DNA of 64,000 nt, from positions 1 through 64,000 of the forward strand of contig NZ_JPMY01000038.1 of the NCBI RefSeq assembly GCF_000761545.1, in the 5' to 3' direction. The notes under the pieces are model-generated. The model had not been told where the DNA came from. It ran no database searches and saw only the letters and a list, made by a program, of their open reading frames with translations. Position 1 is the stretch's first letter. Each line of letters opens with the position of its first letter. Position numbers and translations under genes: made by a program. Below, piece by piece: positions 8,941-17,359 of the stretch. This DNA comes from Pseudomonas sp. ML96 (lineage in GTDB: Bacteria; Pseudomonadota; Gammaproteobacteria; Pseudomonadales; Pseudomonadaceae).

Positions 8941-10614
8941 ATGAGCAAACGCCCCAACTTCCTGCTGATCGTCGCCGACGATCTCGGCTTCTCCGACCTC
9001 GGCGCCTTCGGTGGCGAGATCGCAACACCGCACCTCGACGCCCTGGCCAATGCCGGCCTGCGCCTGACCGACTTCCATGCCGCCTCGGCCTGCTCGCCGA
9101 CCCGCGCCATGCTGCTGACCGGCACCGACCACCACCTGGCCGGCATCGGCGCCATGGCCGAGTTCAGCGACCAGAAGATCCGCCGCAACCCCGGCTACGA
9201 GGGCCACCTCAACCAGCGCGTGGCCGCCCTGCCCGAGCTGCTGCGCGACGCCGGCTACCACACGCTGATCTCCGGCAAGTGGCACCTCGGCCGCACGGCC
9301 GAGACCTCCGCCGCCGCCCGCGGCTTCGAGCGCTCGTTCATCCTCGAAGGCGCCGCGCACAACCACTACGACTGGTCGCCGGACGTACCGCCGCACAAGA
9401 TGCCGCGCCTGCTGCACACGGTGGAAGGCACCTACCGCGACGGCTTCGAGCCGGTCACCGAGTTGCCCAAGGACTTCTACTCCTCCGACGCCTTCACCGA
9501 CCGCCTGTTGCAGTACCTCGGCGAACGCCCGCAAGACGATGAGCGGCCGTTCTTCGCCTACCTGCCGTTCTCCGCACCGCACTTCCCGCTGCAGGCCCCG
9601 GCCGAGCTGATCGCCAAGTACCACGGCCGCTACGACGCCGGCCCCGACGCCCTGCGCCAACAGCGCCTGGCACGGCTCAAGGAGCTGGGTCTGGTACCGG
9701 CCGATGTCGAGGCGCATCCGGTGGTGGCCGACACACCGAACTGGGACGAGCTGGACGACGCCGGCCGTCGCCAGTCCGCGCGCGCCATGGAGGTCTACGC
9801 GGCGATGGTCGAGCGCCTGGACTGGAACGTCGGCCGGGTGGTCGAGCACCTGCGCGCCAGCGGCGAGCTGGACAACACCGTGGTGCTGTTCCTCTCCGAC
9901 AACGGCGCCGAGGGCGCGGCGCTAGAGGCCATCCCCATCGTCGGCAAACGCGCCCAGCGCTTTATCGCCAAGCACTACGACAACAGCCTGGACAACCTCG
10001 GCCGCGCCAACTCCTACCTCTGGTACGGCCCGCGCTGGGCCCAGGCGGCCACCGCGCCGTCGCGCCAATTCAAGCTGTTCACCAGCCAGGGAGGTATCCG
10101 CGTGCCGGCCTTCATCACCTGGCCGGGCCTGCAGCTACAGGGGCAGATCAGCCACGAATTTTCCACCGTGATGGACATCGTGCCGACCCTGCTGCAACTG
10201 GCCGGCACCGAGCACCCCGGCACCAGTTACCAGGGCCGCGAGGTGCTGCCACTGCGCGGCCGTTCGCTGCTGCCCTACCTGCAGGGCCAGGAGGCGCAGC
10301 CGCACAGCCAGGACGAGACCACCGGCTGGGAGCTGTTCCGCGCCCGCACCATTCGCCAGGGCGACTGGAAGGCGCTGTACATCCCCAAACCGGACGGCCC
10401 AGGGCGCTGGCAGCTGTACCACCTCAAGCGCGACCCCGGCGAAATCCACGACCTGGCCCACGCCGAGCCGGAGCGCCTGAACAAGCTGATCGGCCACTGG
10501 CAGCGCTACGTCGATGAGACCGGCGTGCTCGACTTCAGCTTCGCCGGGCGCCTGCTACGCGAGCTGGGTGGTGCCCTGCTGCGTGTCTTCACCCGCCAGC
10601 CACGGACGCTTTGA
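8941..10614 (+). CDS. Cys-type arylsulfatase, divergent paralogue of AtsA
   Basis: 557 aa. Formylglycine sulfatase: CSPTR with Cys51 is the site converted to formylglycine, and the N-terminal IVADDLGFSDL supplies metal-binding aspartates. Further alkaline-phosphatase-superfamily landmarks are GKWHLG, the DNGAEG metal site and a histidine-rich TDHHLAGIG. No signal peptide is visible, as in cytosolic AtsA of P. aeruginosa. Compared with the copy at 13341 it keeps the frame but differs in the substrate-facing segment (a longer, histidine-rich AAHNHYDWSPDVPPHK), suggesting another ester specificity. The chosen ATG aligns with the AtsA start. The next gene begins one base after its stop. Confidence 0.93.
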   Translation: MSKRPNFLLIVADDLGFSDLGAFGGEIATPHLDALANAGLRLTDFHAASACSPTRAMLLTGTDHHLAGIGAMAEFSDQKIRRNPGYEGHLNQRVAALPELLRDAGYHTLISGKWHLGRTAETSAAARGFERSFILEGAAHNHYDWSPDVPPHKMPRLLHTVEGTYRDGFEPVTELPKDFYSSDAFTDRLLQYLGERPQDDERPFFAYLPFSAPHFPLQAPAELIAKYHGRYDAGPDALRQQRLARLKELGLVPADVEAHPVVADTPNWDELDDAGRRQSARAMEVYAAMVERLDWNVGRVVEHLRASGELDNTVVLFLSDNGAEGAALEAIPIVGKRAQRFIAKHYDNSLDNLGRANSYLWYGPRWAQAATAPSRQFKLFTSQGGIRVPAFITWPGLQLQGQISHEFSTVMDIVPTLLQLAGTEHPGTSYQGREVLPLRGRSLLPYLQGQEAQPHSQDETTGWELFRARTIRQGDWKALYIPKPDGPGRWQLYHLKRDPGEIHDLAHAEPERLNKLIGHWQRYVDETGVLDFSFAGRLLRELGGALLRVFTRQPRTL

Positions 10615-10615
10615 G

Positions 10616-11686
10616 ATGCACAACAAGCTCCCCGGCCTGATCGCCGCCCTGCTGCTGAGCCTGGCCGGCCCACTGGCGGCCGAGCCGGCGCAGCCGCTAG
10701 AGGTCATCCGCCTGGCCGTACCGGATGCCAGCGCCGGGCGTCATCCCAGCAGCGGCACGCCAACCATCGACTACGCCTACACGCAGAAGCTGTTCGAGCA
10801 GGAATTCGCCAAGGACGGCATCGAGATCCAGTGGGCCTTCTTCAAGAACGCCGGTCCGGCGATCAACGAGGCCTTCGCCAACGAGCAGATCGACGTGGCC
10901 TTCCTCGGCGACCTGGCGGCCATCATCGGCGAGGCGGTGGGCAACAGCACGCGCCTGCTGGCCGCCACCAGCCGTGGCCTGAATGGCTACCTCGGCGTGG
11001 TGCCGGGCAGCGGCAACGACAGCCTGGAATCCCTGCGCGGCAAGACCATCGGCGTGTGGCTCGGCACCGCCGGGCACCTGTCGCTGGAGGCGATGCTGGC
11101 CAGCCGTGGCTACAGCGACAAGGACTTCCACCTGATCAGCCTGGACAACAGCGCCGGCCTCGCCGCGCTGGCGGCCAAGCGCATCGACGCAGTGTGGAGC
11201 GCCGCCGGCGTGCTGGCCCTGCGTAACCGTGGCCTGGCCGAGATTCCGCTGAGCACCCAGGGTGGCGACGGCACCGGCACCATCGCCGTGACCATGCTCG
11301 GCGCCAGCGACTTCGTCGAACGCCACCCGGCCATCACCGAGCGACTGGTGCGCGTGCTGGTACAGGCCGCGCACTGGAGTTCGCGCCCGGAAAACGGCGA
11401 GGCGGCGGTCGACCTGCTGGTCAAGCAGATCGGCCTGCCACCGGAGCTGATGGCGCAGGAGCTACAGGGCGAGCCGCTCTCCCGGCGCAACTCGCCGCTG
11501 CTCGACGACTACTTCCTCAAGCACCTGCAGTACGGCGCCGACGCCGCCTATGCCAAACGCCTGATCCGCAGCCGCGTCGACGTCCAAAACTGGGCCGAAC
11601 CACGCTTCCTCGACCAGGCCCTGGCCGAGCTGCAACTCACCGATTACTGGCCGCAACGGGAGGCCTATGTCGACCCTTGGCACTGA
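10616..11686 (+). CDS. ABC substrate-binding protein, AtsR type (second copy)
   Basis: 356 aa from the ATG at 10616, one base after the sulfatase stop. A signal peptide (LLLSLAGPLAAEP) precedes the same periplasmic binding fold as 5133-6191. The conserved segments are VIRLAVPDASAG, then INEAFANEQIDVAFLGDLA, and LRGKTIGVWLGT. It overlaps the following permease gene by 20 bases. The pair binding protein plus fused permease repeats the arrangement around 5133-8076. Confidence 0.9.
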   Translation: MHNKLPGLIAALLLSLAGPLAAEPAQPLEVIRLAVPDASAGRHPSSGTPTIDYAYTQKLFEQEFAKDGIEIQWAFFKNAGPAINEAFANEQIDVAFLGDLAAIIGEAVGNSTRLLAATSRGLNGYLGVVPGSGNDSLESLRGKTIGVWLGTAGHLSLEAMLASRGYSDKDFHLISLDNSAGLAALAAKRIDAVWSAAGVLALRNRGLAEIPLSTQGGDGTGTIAVTMLGASDFVERHPAITERLVRVLVQAAHWSSRPENGEAAVDLLVKQIGLPPELMAQELQGEPLSRRNSPLLDDYFLKHLQYGADAAYAKRLIRSRVDVQNWAEPRFLDQALAELQLTDYWPQREAYVDPWH

Positions 11687-13274
11687 GCGCTTAGGCGCCC
11701 TCCACTCTCTACCTAGCCTCAAGCTGCCGCCGGCCCTGCTCGGCCTGGTGGTGCCGCTGGCCCTGCTCCTGCTCTGGTCGCTGGCATCGGCCAACGGCTG
11801 GATGCCCAAACAGATCCTGCCGCCACCGAGCCTGGTGTGGCACACCGCGCTGGAACTCTGGCACAGCGGCGCCCTGGCCCAGCTCGGCGTCAGCCTGGCG
11901 CTGCTGGCCAAGGGCCTGCTGTTCGGCGTGCTTGGCGGTCTGCTGATCGGCATCGTCACCGGCCTCAGTCGCCGCGCCGAGGACATCATCGCGCCGAGCT
12001 TCTACGCCTTCGCGCAGATCCCCACGCTGGCCTGGATTCCACTGCTGATCGTCTATCTGGGCATCGGCGACGGGCTCAAGCTGTTCCTGATCTTCAAGGC
12101 CGTGGTGGTGCCGGTGGCGGTGCATGTGCAGGTCGGTGTGCGTGATGTGCCCGAGCGCCTGCGCGAGGCAGCCGCCGTGCTGCGCCTGCCCTGGTACCTG
12201 CGCCTGTGGCGGCTGACACTGCCGGCAGCGCTGCCGGCCTTCCTCACCGGCCTGCGCCTGGCGCTGATGGCCGGCTGGATGACCCTTATCGCTGTCGAGC
12301 TGCTGGCCTCCAGCGAGGGCATCGGCTACCTGATGGTCTGGGGCCGCCAGCTGTTCCAGCTCGACCTGGTGTTCGTCTGCATCCTGGTCATCGGCCTCAC
12401 CGGCTGGCTGATCGATCGCGGCATCCAGGGCCTCGACGGCGCCCTGGTGCGCTGGCCGCGTCCGCCGCTGGCCGCCCATGCCGGGCGCGCGCCGCAACGC
12501 GGCTGGGCCTGGCTGGCGACCCAGGCACGGCGCTGGGCTATTCCGCTATTGCTGCTGTGGGGCTGGAGTTCGCTGGTTGCCAGCGGCAAGGTCAACCCGG
12601 CGATCCTGCCGTCGCCACTGGGCATCGTGCAGGCCGGCTGGGCCGACCTGCTCGACGGCAGCCTTAGTGCGGCGCTGGGCTGGAGCTTGCTGCGCAGCCT
12701 GCTCGGCCTGCTGCTCGGTAGCGCGGTGGGCATCGCCGTAGGTCTGCTGCTCGGCCTGTTCCGCCCGCTGGAGCGGCTGTTCGCGCCGAGCCTGGCCGCC
12801 TTCCGCCAGGTCGCGCTGTTCGCCTGGGTGCCGCTGATCACCGCCTGGGCCGGCATCTACGACTTCGCCAAGATCGTGTTCATCGCCCTGGCCGCCTTCC
12901 TGCCGGTGTACCTGGCCACTTGGCGCGGCGTGGCCAACCGCTCGGCGCAACTCGACGAGGTGGCCGACAGCCTGCGCCTGAGCTTCGTCCAGCGCCTGCG
13001 CCTGGTCATCCTGCCCGGCGCCGTGCCGTCGATCTTCGCCGGCCTGCGCCTGGCGCTGATCTACGCCTGGCTCGGCTCGCTCGGCGCCGAGTACTTCATG
13101 AATTCAGGTGTAGGCATCGGCAGCTACATGGTCGGCGCCCAGCAGAAGTTCGAGATGGCCCGGGTGTTCGCCGGCATGGTCCTGGTCGGCCTGCTTGGCG
13201 CCCTGCTCGCCGCCCTCGGCCTGCGCCTGGAGCGCCTGGCCAGCCGCTGGCGGCAGAGCGGCGCCCCTTCCTGA
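11667..13274 (+). CDS. Fused double permease, AtsB type (copy 2)
   Basis: 535 aa, again two permease halves in one protein with two EAA loops (LREAAAVLRLPWYLRLWRL and LDEVADSLRLSFVQRLRLV). It shares long near-identical stretches with 6496-8076, for example LLASSEGIGYLMVWGRQLF, so the two are duplicates. No ATPase gene follows; the AtsC-like protein at 8073-8921 is the obvious partner. The ATG at 11667 lies inside the end of the upstream gene. Confidence 0.9.
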   Translation: MSTLGTERLGALHSLPSLKLPPALLGLVVPLALLLLWSLASANGWMPKQILPPPSLVWHTALELWHSGALAQLGVSLALLAKGLLFGVLGGLLIGIVTGLSRRAEDIIAPSFYAFAQIPTLAWIPLLIVYLGIGDGLKLFLIFKAVVVPVAVHVQVGVRDVPERLREAAAVLRLPWYLRLWRLTLPAALPAFLTGLRLALMAGWMTLIAVELLASSEGIGYLMVWGRQLFQLDLVFVCILVIGLTGWLIDRGIQGLDGALVRWPRPPLAAHAGRAPQRGWAWLATQARRWAIPLLLLWGWSSLVASGKVNPAILPSPLGIVQAGWADLLDGSLSAALGWSLLRSLLGLLLGSAVGIAVGLLLGLFRPLERLFAPSLAAFRQVALFAWVPLITAWAGIYDFAKIVFIALAAFLPVYLATWRGVANRSAQLDEVADSLRLSFVQRLRLVILPGAVPSIFAGLRLALIYAWLGSLGAEYFMNSGVGIGSYMVGAQQKFEMARVFAGMVLVGLLGALLAALGLRLERLASRWRQSGAPS

Positions 13275-13340
13275 ACCCAGACAACCGCCCGCGTGGCTCG
13301 GCCGCGCGGGCCACCTTCAGCACATAGCGAGTCCACACCC

Positions 13341-14960
13341 ATGTCCAGAACACCTGAACGCCCCAACTTCCTGGTGATAGTCGCCGACGACCTCGGCTTC
13401 TCCGACCTCGGCGCCTTCGGTGGCGAGATCGCCACGCCCAACCTCGACGCCCTGGCCCTCAACGGCCTGCGCCTGACCGACTTCCACGTGGCGCCGACCT
13501 GCTCGCCGACCCGCTCGATGCTGCTCACCGGCACCGACCACCACATCGCCGGCATCGGCGCCATGGCCGAGGCCATCGCCCCCGAGCAGATCGGCCAACC
13601 CGGCTACGAGGGCTACCTCAACGAGCGCGTGGTCGCCCTGCCCGAGCTGCTGCGCGAGGCCGGTTACCAGACGCTGATGGCCGGCAAGTGGCATCTGGGC
13701 CTCAGGCCCGAACTGGCGCCGCATGCGCGCGGCTTCGAGCGCTCCTTCTCGCTGCTGCCCGGCGCCGCCAACCACTATGGCTTCGAGCCGCCCTACGACG
13801 AGAACACCCCAGGCGTGCTGAAGTCGACGCCGGCGCTGTATATCGAGGACGACCAGTTCGTCGACCAGTTGCCCGAGGGCTTCTATTCCTCCGACGCCTT
13901 CGGCGACAAGCTGATCCAGTACCTCAAGGAGCGCGACCAGAGCCGGCCTTTCTTCGCCTACTTGCCCTTCTCCGCACCGCACTGGCCGCTGCAGGCGCCG
14001 CAGGAGGTGGTGGCCAAGTACCAGGGCCGCTACGACGCCGGCCCCGAGGCGCTGCGCCAGGAACGCCTGCAACGGCTCAAGCAGCTCGGCCTGGTGGCCG
14101 AGGACGTACAGGCCCACCCGGTGATCGCCTTGACCCAGGAGTGGGACAAGCTCACCCCGGAGAAACGCGCGATCTCGGCGCGCACCATGGAGGTGTACGC
14201 GGCCATGGTCGAGCGCATGGACTGGAACATCGGCCGGGTGGTCGACTACCTGCGCCAGCAGGGCCAGCTGGACAACACCTTCGTCCTGTTCATCTCCGAC
14301 AACGGCGCCGAGGGCGCGCTGCTGGAAGCCTTCCCCAAGTTCGGCCCGAACCTGCAGAGCTTCCTCGATGCGCACTACGACAACAGCCTGGACAACATCG
14401 GCAACGCCAACTCCTACGTCTGGTACGGCCCGCGCTGGGCACAGGCGGCCACCGCGCCTTCCAAGCTGTTCAAGGCCTTCACTACCCAGGGCGGCATCCG
14501 CGTGCCGGCGCTGATCCGCTACCCGGAATTCGCCCGCCAGGGCGGGCAGATCAGTGGTGCGTTCAGCACAGTGATGGACGTCACCCCGACCATCCTCGAC
14601 CTGGCCGGCGTACGCCATCCCGGTACCCGCTGGAACGGCCGCGACGTGGCGGCGCTGCGCGGCAAGTCGTGGCTCGGCTACCTCAGCGGCGAGACCAGCG
14701 AAGTGCATGACGACGACACGGTGACCGGCTGGGAGCTGTTCGGCATGCGCGGCGTGCGCAAGGGCCAGTGGAAGGCGGTGTACATCCCGCGCCCGCTGGG
14801 CCCGGCCAGCTGGCAGCTGTACGACCTGAGCAAGGACCCCGGCGAGACCACCGACCTGGCCCAGAGCGAGCCGAGCAAACTGGCTGCGCTGATCGAACAC
14901 TGGGACGACTACGCCGAGGAAACCGGCGTGGTCCTGGCCGCCTCGCCCTTCCAGCTATAG
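13341..14960 (+). CDS. atsA: Arylsulfatase
   Basis: 539 aa, very close in pattern to the characterised P. aeruginosa AtsA. The modified cysteine is Cys54 in CSPTR. TGTDHHIAGIGAM follows, then GKWHLG, GAANHYGFEPPYDE, and SDNGAEGALLEAFPKFGP. It hydrolyses sulfate esters in the cytoplasm with a formylglycine hydrate and a calcium ion, releasing sulfate for cysteine synthesis. The cysteine form needs a formylglycine-generating enzyme, not encoded in this window. The ATG at 13341 is used because the N-terminus then matches AtsA. It is last in the plus-strand run and is followed by a hairpin. Confidence 0.95.
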   Translation: MSRTPERPNFLVIVADDLGFSDLGAFGGEIATPNLDALALNGLRLTDFHVAPTCSPTRSMLLTGTDHHIAGIGAMAEAIAPEQIGQPGYEGYLNERVVALPELLREAGYQTLMAGKWHLGLRPELAPHARGFERSFSLLPGAANHYGFEPPYDENTPGVLKSTPALYIEDDQFVDQLPEGFYSSDAFGDKLIQYLKERDQSRPFFAYLPFSAPHWPLQAPQEVVAKYQGRYDAGPEALRQERLQRLKQLGLVAEDVQAHPVIALTQEWDKLTPEKRAISARTMEVYAAMVERMDWNIGRVVDYLRQQGQLDNTFVLFISDNGAEGALLEAFPKFGPNLQSFLDAHYDNSLDNIGNANSYVWYGPRWAQAATAPSKLFKAFTTQGGIRVPALIRYPEFARQGGQISGAFSTVMDVTPTILDLAGVRHPGTRWNGRDVAALRGKSWLGYLSGETSEVHDDDTVTGWELFGMRGVRKGQWKAVYIPRPLGPASWQLYDLSKDPGETTDLAQSEPSKLAALIEHWDDYAEETGVVLAASPFQL

Positions 14961-14971
14961 AACCGGAGCAT

Positions 14972-14993
14972 CCGCGCCCCGCATGGGGCGCGG
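14972..14993 (+). terminator. Hairpin after atsA
   Basis: CCGCGCCCC (14972-14980) and GGGGCGCGG (14985-14993) form a perfect nine-pair stem with loop GCAT, 11 bases after the stop. No T-tract follows, so termination may be weak. Confidence 0.55.
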
Positions 14994-15175
14994 AAACATC
15001 TGCACAAGAAACCGCCCTGGCTCCCGCCGGGCGGCTGAACCCCGCGTCTGCCGTGCCCTCGGCGCCTGCTGGTTTCACCCGCCCCAGGCTGGCGTCCAGC
15101 GGCCCCTGCGCACTGCAACATCCCCGTAATCACCGCCCGTTATGGTGCCGGCTCTTGTTTCAGAAGGCCCATGTC

Positions 15176-15388
15176 GTGACCAGCGTTAAGAACCTCCGCA
15201 AGACCCTCGATCAGGTAGCCGCCAACAACGAGTCTGCCGCCATCTCCGTGATGCGCGCCGCGGAACGCACCGGCGACGAAGTCCTGCGCCAGCAGCTGCA
15301 CCGGGTCATCCTGCAAATGAACCAGGACGCCCTCGCCCTCCGCGCCCTACGCGACGCCCAACCCGCCGACACCCAGCGGCGCGCCTAA
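15176..15388 (+). CDS. Small hypothetical protein
   Basis: 70 aa from a GTG start with AAGG about 8 bases upstream. Mostly alpha-helical by composition, soluble and charged; begins TSVKNLRKTLDQVAANNESA and ends in a flexible tail. Codon use matches the GC-rich core genome, and no ATG start is available in frame. No family recognised. It is the last core-like gene before the low-GC cassette block. Confidence 0.6.
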   Translation: MTSVKNLRKTLDQVAANNESAAISVMRAAERTGDEVLRQQLHRVILQMNQDALALRALRDAQPADTQRRA

Positions 15389-15664
15389 GCGCGCCCTACT
15401 CCCCGATACCTGGCGCTACACCCTGTACCCGCCGCCGCTAGTCATCCGTGTTCTCGTACTGCATCGGCACCGATCCGCATCTTTTCTAGTAGCCAACACT
15501 TCCAGCCTCTGGATCGGCACTTTCAGCCGAGCCCGTAACCTAGACGCACGCCTCGCGAATTCGTAATGTCGCCCCTAGGTCCTGTCGCATTGCCATCATG
15601 AGCGGTGCCGCGTTTGCCTTCGGCAGACTCAAGCACCAAAAGGGATTTCGCAGAGACAGGGAAT
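15389..15664. other. Intergenic transition into the low-GC block
   Basis: No gene is supported here. Composition drifts from GC-rich to AT-richer toward 15660. There is no integron integrase gene and no recognisable classical attI, which is what one would hope to find on this side of a cassette array. A TGTCGCAT string at 15583-15590 recurs inside the palindrome just downstream. Confidence 0.5.
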
Positions 15665-15725
15665 GTTATGCGACACAAGTGGCGGAAAATATTACGCCGT
15701 TTGTGTCGCCTACTTATAGTTATAC
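15665..15725. repeat. Large palindrome framed by GTTATGC / GTTATAC at the left edge of the cassette array
   Basis: Arms 15670-15684 and 15695-15709 are inverted copies (13 of 15 positions pair) around a ten-base AT spacer. GTTATGC (15665-15671) and GTTATAC (15719-15725) lie on either side in direct orientation. The second is the most plausible left boundary of the first cassette. This could be a recombination site or the operator/leader of an array promoter; I do not recognise it. Confidence 0.5.
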
Positions 15726-15740
15726 GGAAATGCAATCTTG

Positions 15741-16658
15741 ATGGATCCATACCGTGACCCACAGCAATCAAATAAGGCAGGACAAATGGACATTAATGTC
15801 AGCCTTAAAAAAATAGAAAAGAACTTCAGCAACAAACAGAATAAGCTTCTCCAAAAGATCGAAAAACTAATAGGCCGAGAAGCATCCATAGGCTTAATTA
15901 GCCTGCAAGGCTCAGAGCAAACATCGCAAGCAGAAATTGAAGTAATTGCAAATTTAATTACTCAATTTCAACCAATAAAAATCTCTGAATTTCAAGAAAC
16001 TCCAAGACACATCACATTAGAGGGGCATTTAGATAATTGGCACCCACTAACCATCTCGCCGCAGTATAAAATTCAGAATACAAGCCCTAACAGCCAGCCT
16101 TGGGCTATCGACCTAGCTCTGCACTTAAATAGAATCATTGGCCAGGACACAATCCGAGTTTCCTCTCTTGGAATTGAGTATGACGGCTATCCATCGCACT
16201 ATATAGAGAGCAACATAAAGAAAACATATCTGAGAGACACAGCAATTTCTTCAGAATCCGGAATTCAATCCATAAGAATCTCGCCTGAGTCCTGGAAGAG
16301 AGATCCTGACTTCTTCAAGAAAGCGATAAAAAAATACTTCAACCACTCAATTAAAACAGTCGATCAAATTCAGCTAAGCACAATAAAAGCAACAAAAGAA
16401 TCTGATCTTAAACGCTACACGAATGACATAGAAGACCAAAGACTAACAAAGTGCATTGTATGCAATGGAAGAGGAGAACTGGCAGGAAGCGAATGCCCCA
16501 TTTGCCGAGGAATGTGCTCTATCCTAGAAAGCACAGCAAGAAAAATTGATATATCGGAATATGATAAGTTTCCATGCCCAAGCTGCAAAGGTATTAACTG
16601 CTCTGCATGCCGAGGCTCTGGAGTAATAACCCGCGAAAAAGCAATTTCCTGGAAATAA
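15741..16658 (+). CDS. Cassette 1: hypothetical protein with DnaJ-like cysteine repeats
   Basis: About 305 aa from the ATG at 15741; an ATG at 15786 with AGGA close upstream is an alternative. The first roughly 230 residues are charged, without a recognised fold. Near the C-terminus four CxxC units occur: CIVCNGRG, then CPICRGM, then CPSCKG, then CSACRGSG (cysteines 238/241, 252/255, 279/282, 287/290). This is the spacing logic of the DnaJ zinc-binding domain, where units 1+4 and 2+3 each bind a zinc. There is no J domain. AT-rich codons unlike the neighbours show acquisition. It is followed at 9 bases by an attC site. Confidence 0.75.
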   Translation: MDPYRDPQQSNKAGQMDINVSLKKIEKNFSNKQNKLLQKIEKLIGREASIGLISLQGSEQTSQAEIEVIANLITQFQPIKISEFQETPRHITLEGHLDNWHPLTISPQYKIQNTSPNSQPWAIDLALHLNRIIGQDTIRVSSLGIEYDGYPSHYIESNIKKTYLRDTAISSESGIQSIRISPESWKRDPDFFKKAIKKYFNHSIKTVDQIQLSTIKATKESDLKRYTNDIEDQRLTKCIVCNGRGELAGSECPICRGMCSILESTARKIDISEYDKFPCPSCKGINCSACRGSGVITREKAISWK

Positions 16659-16666
16659 TCAGCCAC

Positions 16667-16755
16667 GTATAACAATGCGCTCAACTTCCGCTCACTCCGC
16701 TCGCTGGACGTCCAAAAGCTGCGCTTTTGGCCGCCCGTTAGCTTAATCGTTAAGC
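16667..16755 (+). repeat. attC-like site 1 (integron cassette recombination site)
   Basis: 89 bases. R''/L'' are in TAACAATGCGCTCAAC (16670-16685). The L'/R' end GTTAGCTTAATCGTTA (16737-16752) gives, on reverse complement, TAACGATTAAGCTAAC, an equal-length partner with conserved TAAC, AT and AAC blocks. The site ends in GTTAAGC (16749-16755), a perfect GTTRRRY core. Between lies a palindromic stem around CCAAAAGCTGCGCTTTTGG. The site is about 90 percent identical by eye to site 2. Confidence 0.85.
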
Positions 16756-16774
16756 GCCCTTGGAGGGCCCAGCA

Positions 16775-17263
16775 TTGGAAGCAGTATTAAACATGATGAT
16801 AGGAGTATTTACAGGAGTAATAACAACTGTACTCCTATATCTCACAAAACTCATAATAGATAAAATTCTACTACCGTGGTACCAAAACCTTACATATAGA
16901 GGAATTGATGTTTCTGGAGTTTGGGAGGGAGAATTCAGCAGTTCAGACACGGCAAACTTTACAGCAAAACTAACCTTAGATCAGAGCGCGCACAATCTTT
17001 CCGGCTCATACATCGTCATTAAGTATATAAATGGGGAAGAGCAAAAAATCACATCCATGTCGGTTAGTGGAGAGGTATGGGAAGGCTTCGTATCATTAAA
17101 GTGCAGAACAATCAGCAATAAAAACCTATCATTCGGCTCAATGCTTCTAAAAATAAATGATTCCGAGCTAAATGGCCATAAAGTATTCAGAAACCTTGCT
17201 GGAAATGGTTCCGGCATTGTCAATAGACCAATAATACTAAAAAGAACGGAGGGTAACGCTTAA
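16775..17263 (+). CDS. Cassette 2: membrane-anchored beta-rich protein, Cap15-like candidate
   Basis: 162 aa from a TTG at 16775, chosen because GGAGGG lies 7 bases upstream; ATGs at 16793 and 16796 are alternatives. One long hydrophobic segment (about 4-34) anchors it. The rest looks all-beta: DVSGVWEGEF, then AKLTLDQSAHNLSGSY, then SVSGEVWEGF and paired short strands. N-terminal membrane segment plus beta barrel with an early GxWxG motif resembles the S-2TMbeta/Cap15 effectors of CBASS and other lipocalin-like barrels, but only one clear helix is seen and no cyclase is nearby. The stop codon TAA is part of attC site 2. AT-rich. Confidence 0.7.
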   Translation: MEAVLNMMIGVFTGVITTVLLYLTKLIIDKILLPWYQNLTYRGIDVSGVWEGEFSSSDTANFTAKLTLDQSAHNLSGSYIVIKYINGEEQKITSMSVSGEVWEGFVSLKCRTISNKNLSFGSMLLKINDSELNGHKVFRNLAGNGSGIVNRPIILKRTEGNA

Positions 17264-17346
17264 CAATGCGCTCAACTTTCGCTCACTTCGTTCGTTGGAC
17301 GTCCAAAAGCTGCGCTTTTGGCCGCCCGTTAGTTTAATCGTTATTA
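17258..17346 (+). repeat. attC-like site 2
   Basis: 89 bases, starting with GCTTAAC (17258-17264), a perfect RYYYAAC R'' box that contains the stop codon of cassette 2, and ending at GTTATTA (17340-17346). The body repeats site 1 almost base for base, with only scattered C/T changes. Confidence 0.85.
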
Positions 17347-17359
17347 ACCACAATTAGCC

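Noticed and set aside
15389..15664. Search for an integron integrase gene or classical attI
   Set aside because: No frame in either strand shows tyrosine-recombinase motifs, and no known attI sequence is visible.
15665..15725. Palindrome considered as another attC site
   Set aside because: On neither strand does it start with a YAAC-type R'' box and end with GTTRRRY in the needed order; its long near-perfect arms also differ from attC stems.
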